This document shows, in pieces, positions 62,773 through 64,000 of a stretch of DNA of 64,000 nt. The translations under genes were made by a program, and so were the position numbers. Location of the stretch: the NCBI RefSeq assembly GCF_016802725.1, contig NC_052669.1, forward strand, positions 1,202,501 to 1,266,500, given 5' to 3'. Under the pieces are notes generated by a model, which saw only the letters and a program-made list of their open reading frames with translations, ran no database searches and was not told the DNA's origin. Source of the DNA: Solenopsis invicta (Eukaryota; Arthropoda; Insecta; Hymenoptera; Formicidae). Within the stretch, counting starts at the first letter, position 1. The number at the start of each line of letters is the position of its first letter.

Positions 62773-62957
62773 AGATAACTCTAAGGTTCATTTTCACGTC
62801 GATAATGTCCATTTTTCCATGGTTCTCAGCGATGCTATACGTTAGTTAGATAAAGATGGACAATATCCGTCTTTATCTAACTAACGTGTAGCATCGCTCA
62901 GAACCACGAATAAATGGACATTACCGATGTGAAAATGGATCTTGGAGCATCTCACTT
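62773..62957. repeat. Long near-perfect palindrome, MITE-like
   Basis: The two arms, about 62773-62860 and 62866-62957, are reverse complements with only small indels. They share CATTTTCAC, AATGTCCATTT, GATGCTA and TAACGTTAG-type words; the inner stem ACGTTAGTTAGATAAAGA (62839-62856) is exact. Only about six bases form the tip. A weaker match may continue outward on both sides to about 62753 and 62985. The tight loop and high identity suggest a relatively young element. Confidence 0.8.
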
Positions 62958-62984
62958 AAAATCGAAGCGTGTCCGCTTTCAAGT

Positions 62985-64000
62985 TCCTCTCTGACCTGCT
63001 CTGACCGCATCAGAGATTCCTCTCTGACTGTGCCCAGACCCCACGTTTGGCAGCACTGGATTACCCTGGTAGCAAGTAGCAACATCCAGTGCATCTAGTG
63101 CATCTAGTGCAACCGTGTGGAGAAGTGAGTAACGCGCTCCTAACCTAGTTCATTCAATTCTCTACCCCACTTTGTTTCTTGAACGCAAAATATCTACCAT
63201 CTCCCTGATAGTTGTCGCTTCAACAATTTTATCCGATAGAGTGATAATAGTGTAAGAATTGGGACCGGGACACTACCGATTATTTCGAGATGACGGATGG
63301 TGAGCGATTACAAAGTATGTATTGTATGTACATATGAGTTTTATAAAAATATTTTTATTAAAATATTTTACTGTGGGAAAAAAATATTTAATGTGTGTGA
63401 CTATAATTGAATGTTATCCTTGTCAACATAGAGATATCCTGAGGATATCCTGTTACGTGAAGCAAGATATCGTAGGAAGTACCTGTTACAGTCCCAAGAC
63501 GTCCACAGGACGTCCTGTGGACTATCAAAGAAGCGCCTTATTTTGTTCTGTAGACATCCTCTGGACGTTCTAATTTTATGAATTTCTTCAAAATATTTGC
63601 ATAAATATTATATTATTACACCACATAATTCCAATGAGCAAAACAACATTTTTATAACATTTTTAAAAACTTAAAAAACTTTAAAAAAAAATTATTTTTC
63701 GCCAAAGCAAGTCTCGAGAATTTTCTCTCGGAAATTCCTAAACGGCCACGCATCCAAGTTGTGACCGCGGTAGACAATGCTTAATTGATTTCTACGACTG
63801 CTGCGAACTGAATCCCTCGTGATGATGTGTAAACACTTTATACTAATACATTTACATAACTAATAGATTAGGTGAATATATATTTTTGAAAAAGAGGGGG
63901 ATGGACTATGTACAATTAAAGCATATTATTTATATAAATATATATAAAATTATAGATTTTTTACTGCTTTTTACAAATATAGAATAGCATCTGGAAGAAC
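62985..64000. other. Mixed non-coding stretch with small repeats
   Basis: TCCTCTCTGAC occurs twice (about 62986 and 63019). The 9-bp unit GTGCATCTA repeats at about 63090-63112. At 63291 an ATG in a GAGATGACGGATG|GTGAGC context could be a first exon with only MTDG, but there is no support for it. The remainder after 63560 is AT-rich. Confidence 0.4.
63431..63560. repeat. Field of short palindromic words (GGATATCC, GGACGTCC)
   Basis: A perfect 22-bp palindrome GTCCACAGGACGTCCTGTGGAC lies at 63501-63522, and AGGATATCCT lies at 63442-63451. Further partial copies (AGATATCCT, AAGACGTCC, CTCTGGACGTTC) fall between and after them. This is a clustered repeat of an 8-10 bp self-complementary motif. 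Confidence 0.65.

Noticed and set aside
63291..63306. First coding exon MTDG before GTGAGC
   Set aside because: Only ten coding bases, with no promoter or downstream exon inside the window.

Overview
The window looks like insect nuclear DNA, most likely from a hymenopteran and perhaps an ant. A very AT-rich background is broken by CpG-rich GC islands. There are long CT/GA/TA microsatellites, many small inverted-repeat elements, and one split gene with typical metazoan introns that resembles an insect odorant-binding protein. No bacterial, organellar, rRNA, tRNA or CRISPR content is evident. Ant rather than another hymenopteran is a judgement from overall appearance, not proof.

Gene content is sparse. 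The only gene I support with confidence lies on the minus strand at 28353-30559. It has six exons with matching phases and good splice sites, a signal peptide, and four cysteines spaced like C1, C3, C4 and C6 of odorant-binding proteins, with C2 and C5 absent (the C-minus pattern). A TATA box and an arthropod initiator (TCAGT) lie at the expected spacing upstream. Three weaker coding candidates are listed: a terminal exon at 46228-46418 (minus), a three-exon secreted arginine-rich peptide model at 60073-60817 (minus), and an open exon at 57776-58033 (minus).

Most recognisable structure is repetitive. A 396-bp non-autonomous DNA transposon at 25050-25445 has near-perfect terminal inverted repeats, an exact 8-bp target-site duplication and about ten internal GGCATTG/GGCAGTG motifs. 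A 710-bp element at 58921-59630 has inverted ends and TTAA flanks. Fold-back or MITE-like elements lie at 871-1018, 1198-1324, 1640-2048, 12836-13093 (second copy near 35345-35600), 39693-39902, 42528-42737, 48989-49143 and 62773-62957. Other dispersed repeats are shared between distant parts of the window.

The GC islands (about 8.4-9.0, 14.7-15.1, 18.7-19.6, 22.6-23.3, 34.3-35.2, 37.1-38.4, 40.3-40.7, 41.4-42.1, 43.0-43.5, 46.9-49.0, 53.0-54.0, 54.6-55.2, 55.8-56.3, 57.7-58.1 and 59.8-60.4 kb) carry open frames in several overlapping readings at once. That is what high GC produces, so I do not call them genes; some may be regulatory. The layout fits a long intergenic or intronic interval holding one chemosensory-type gene. 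I found no convincing new multi-gene system.
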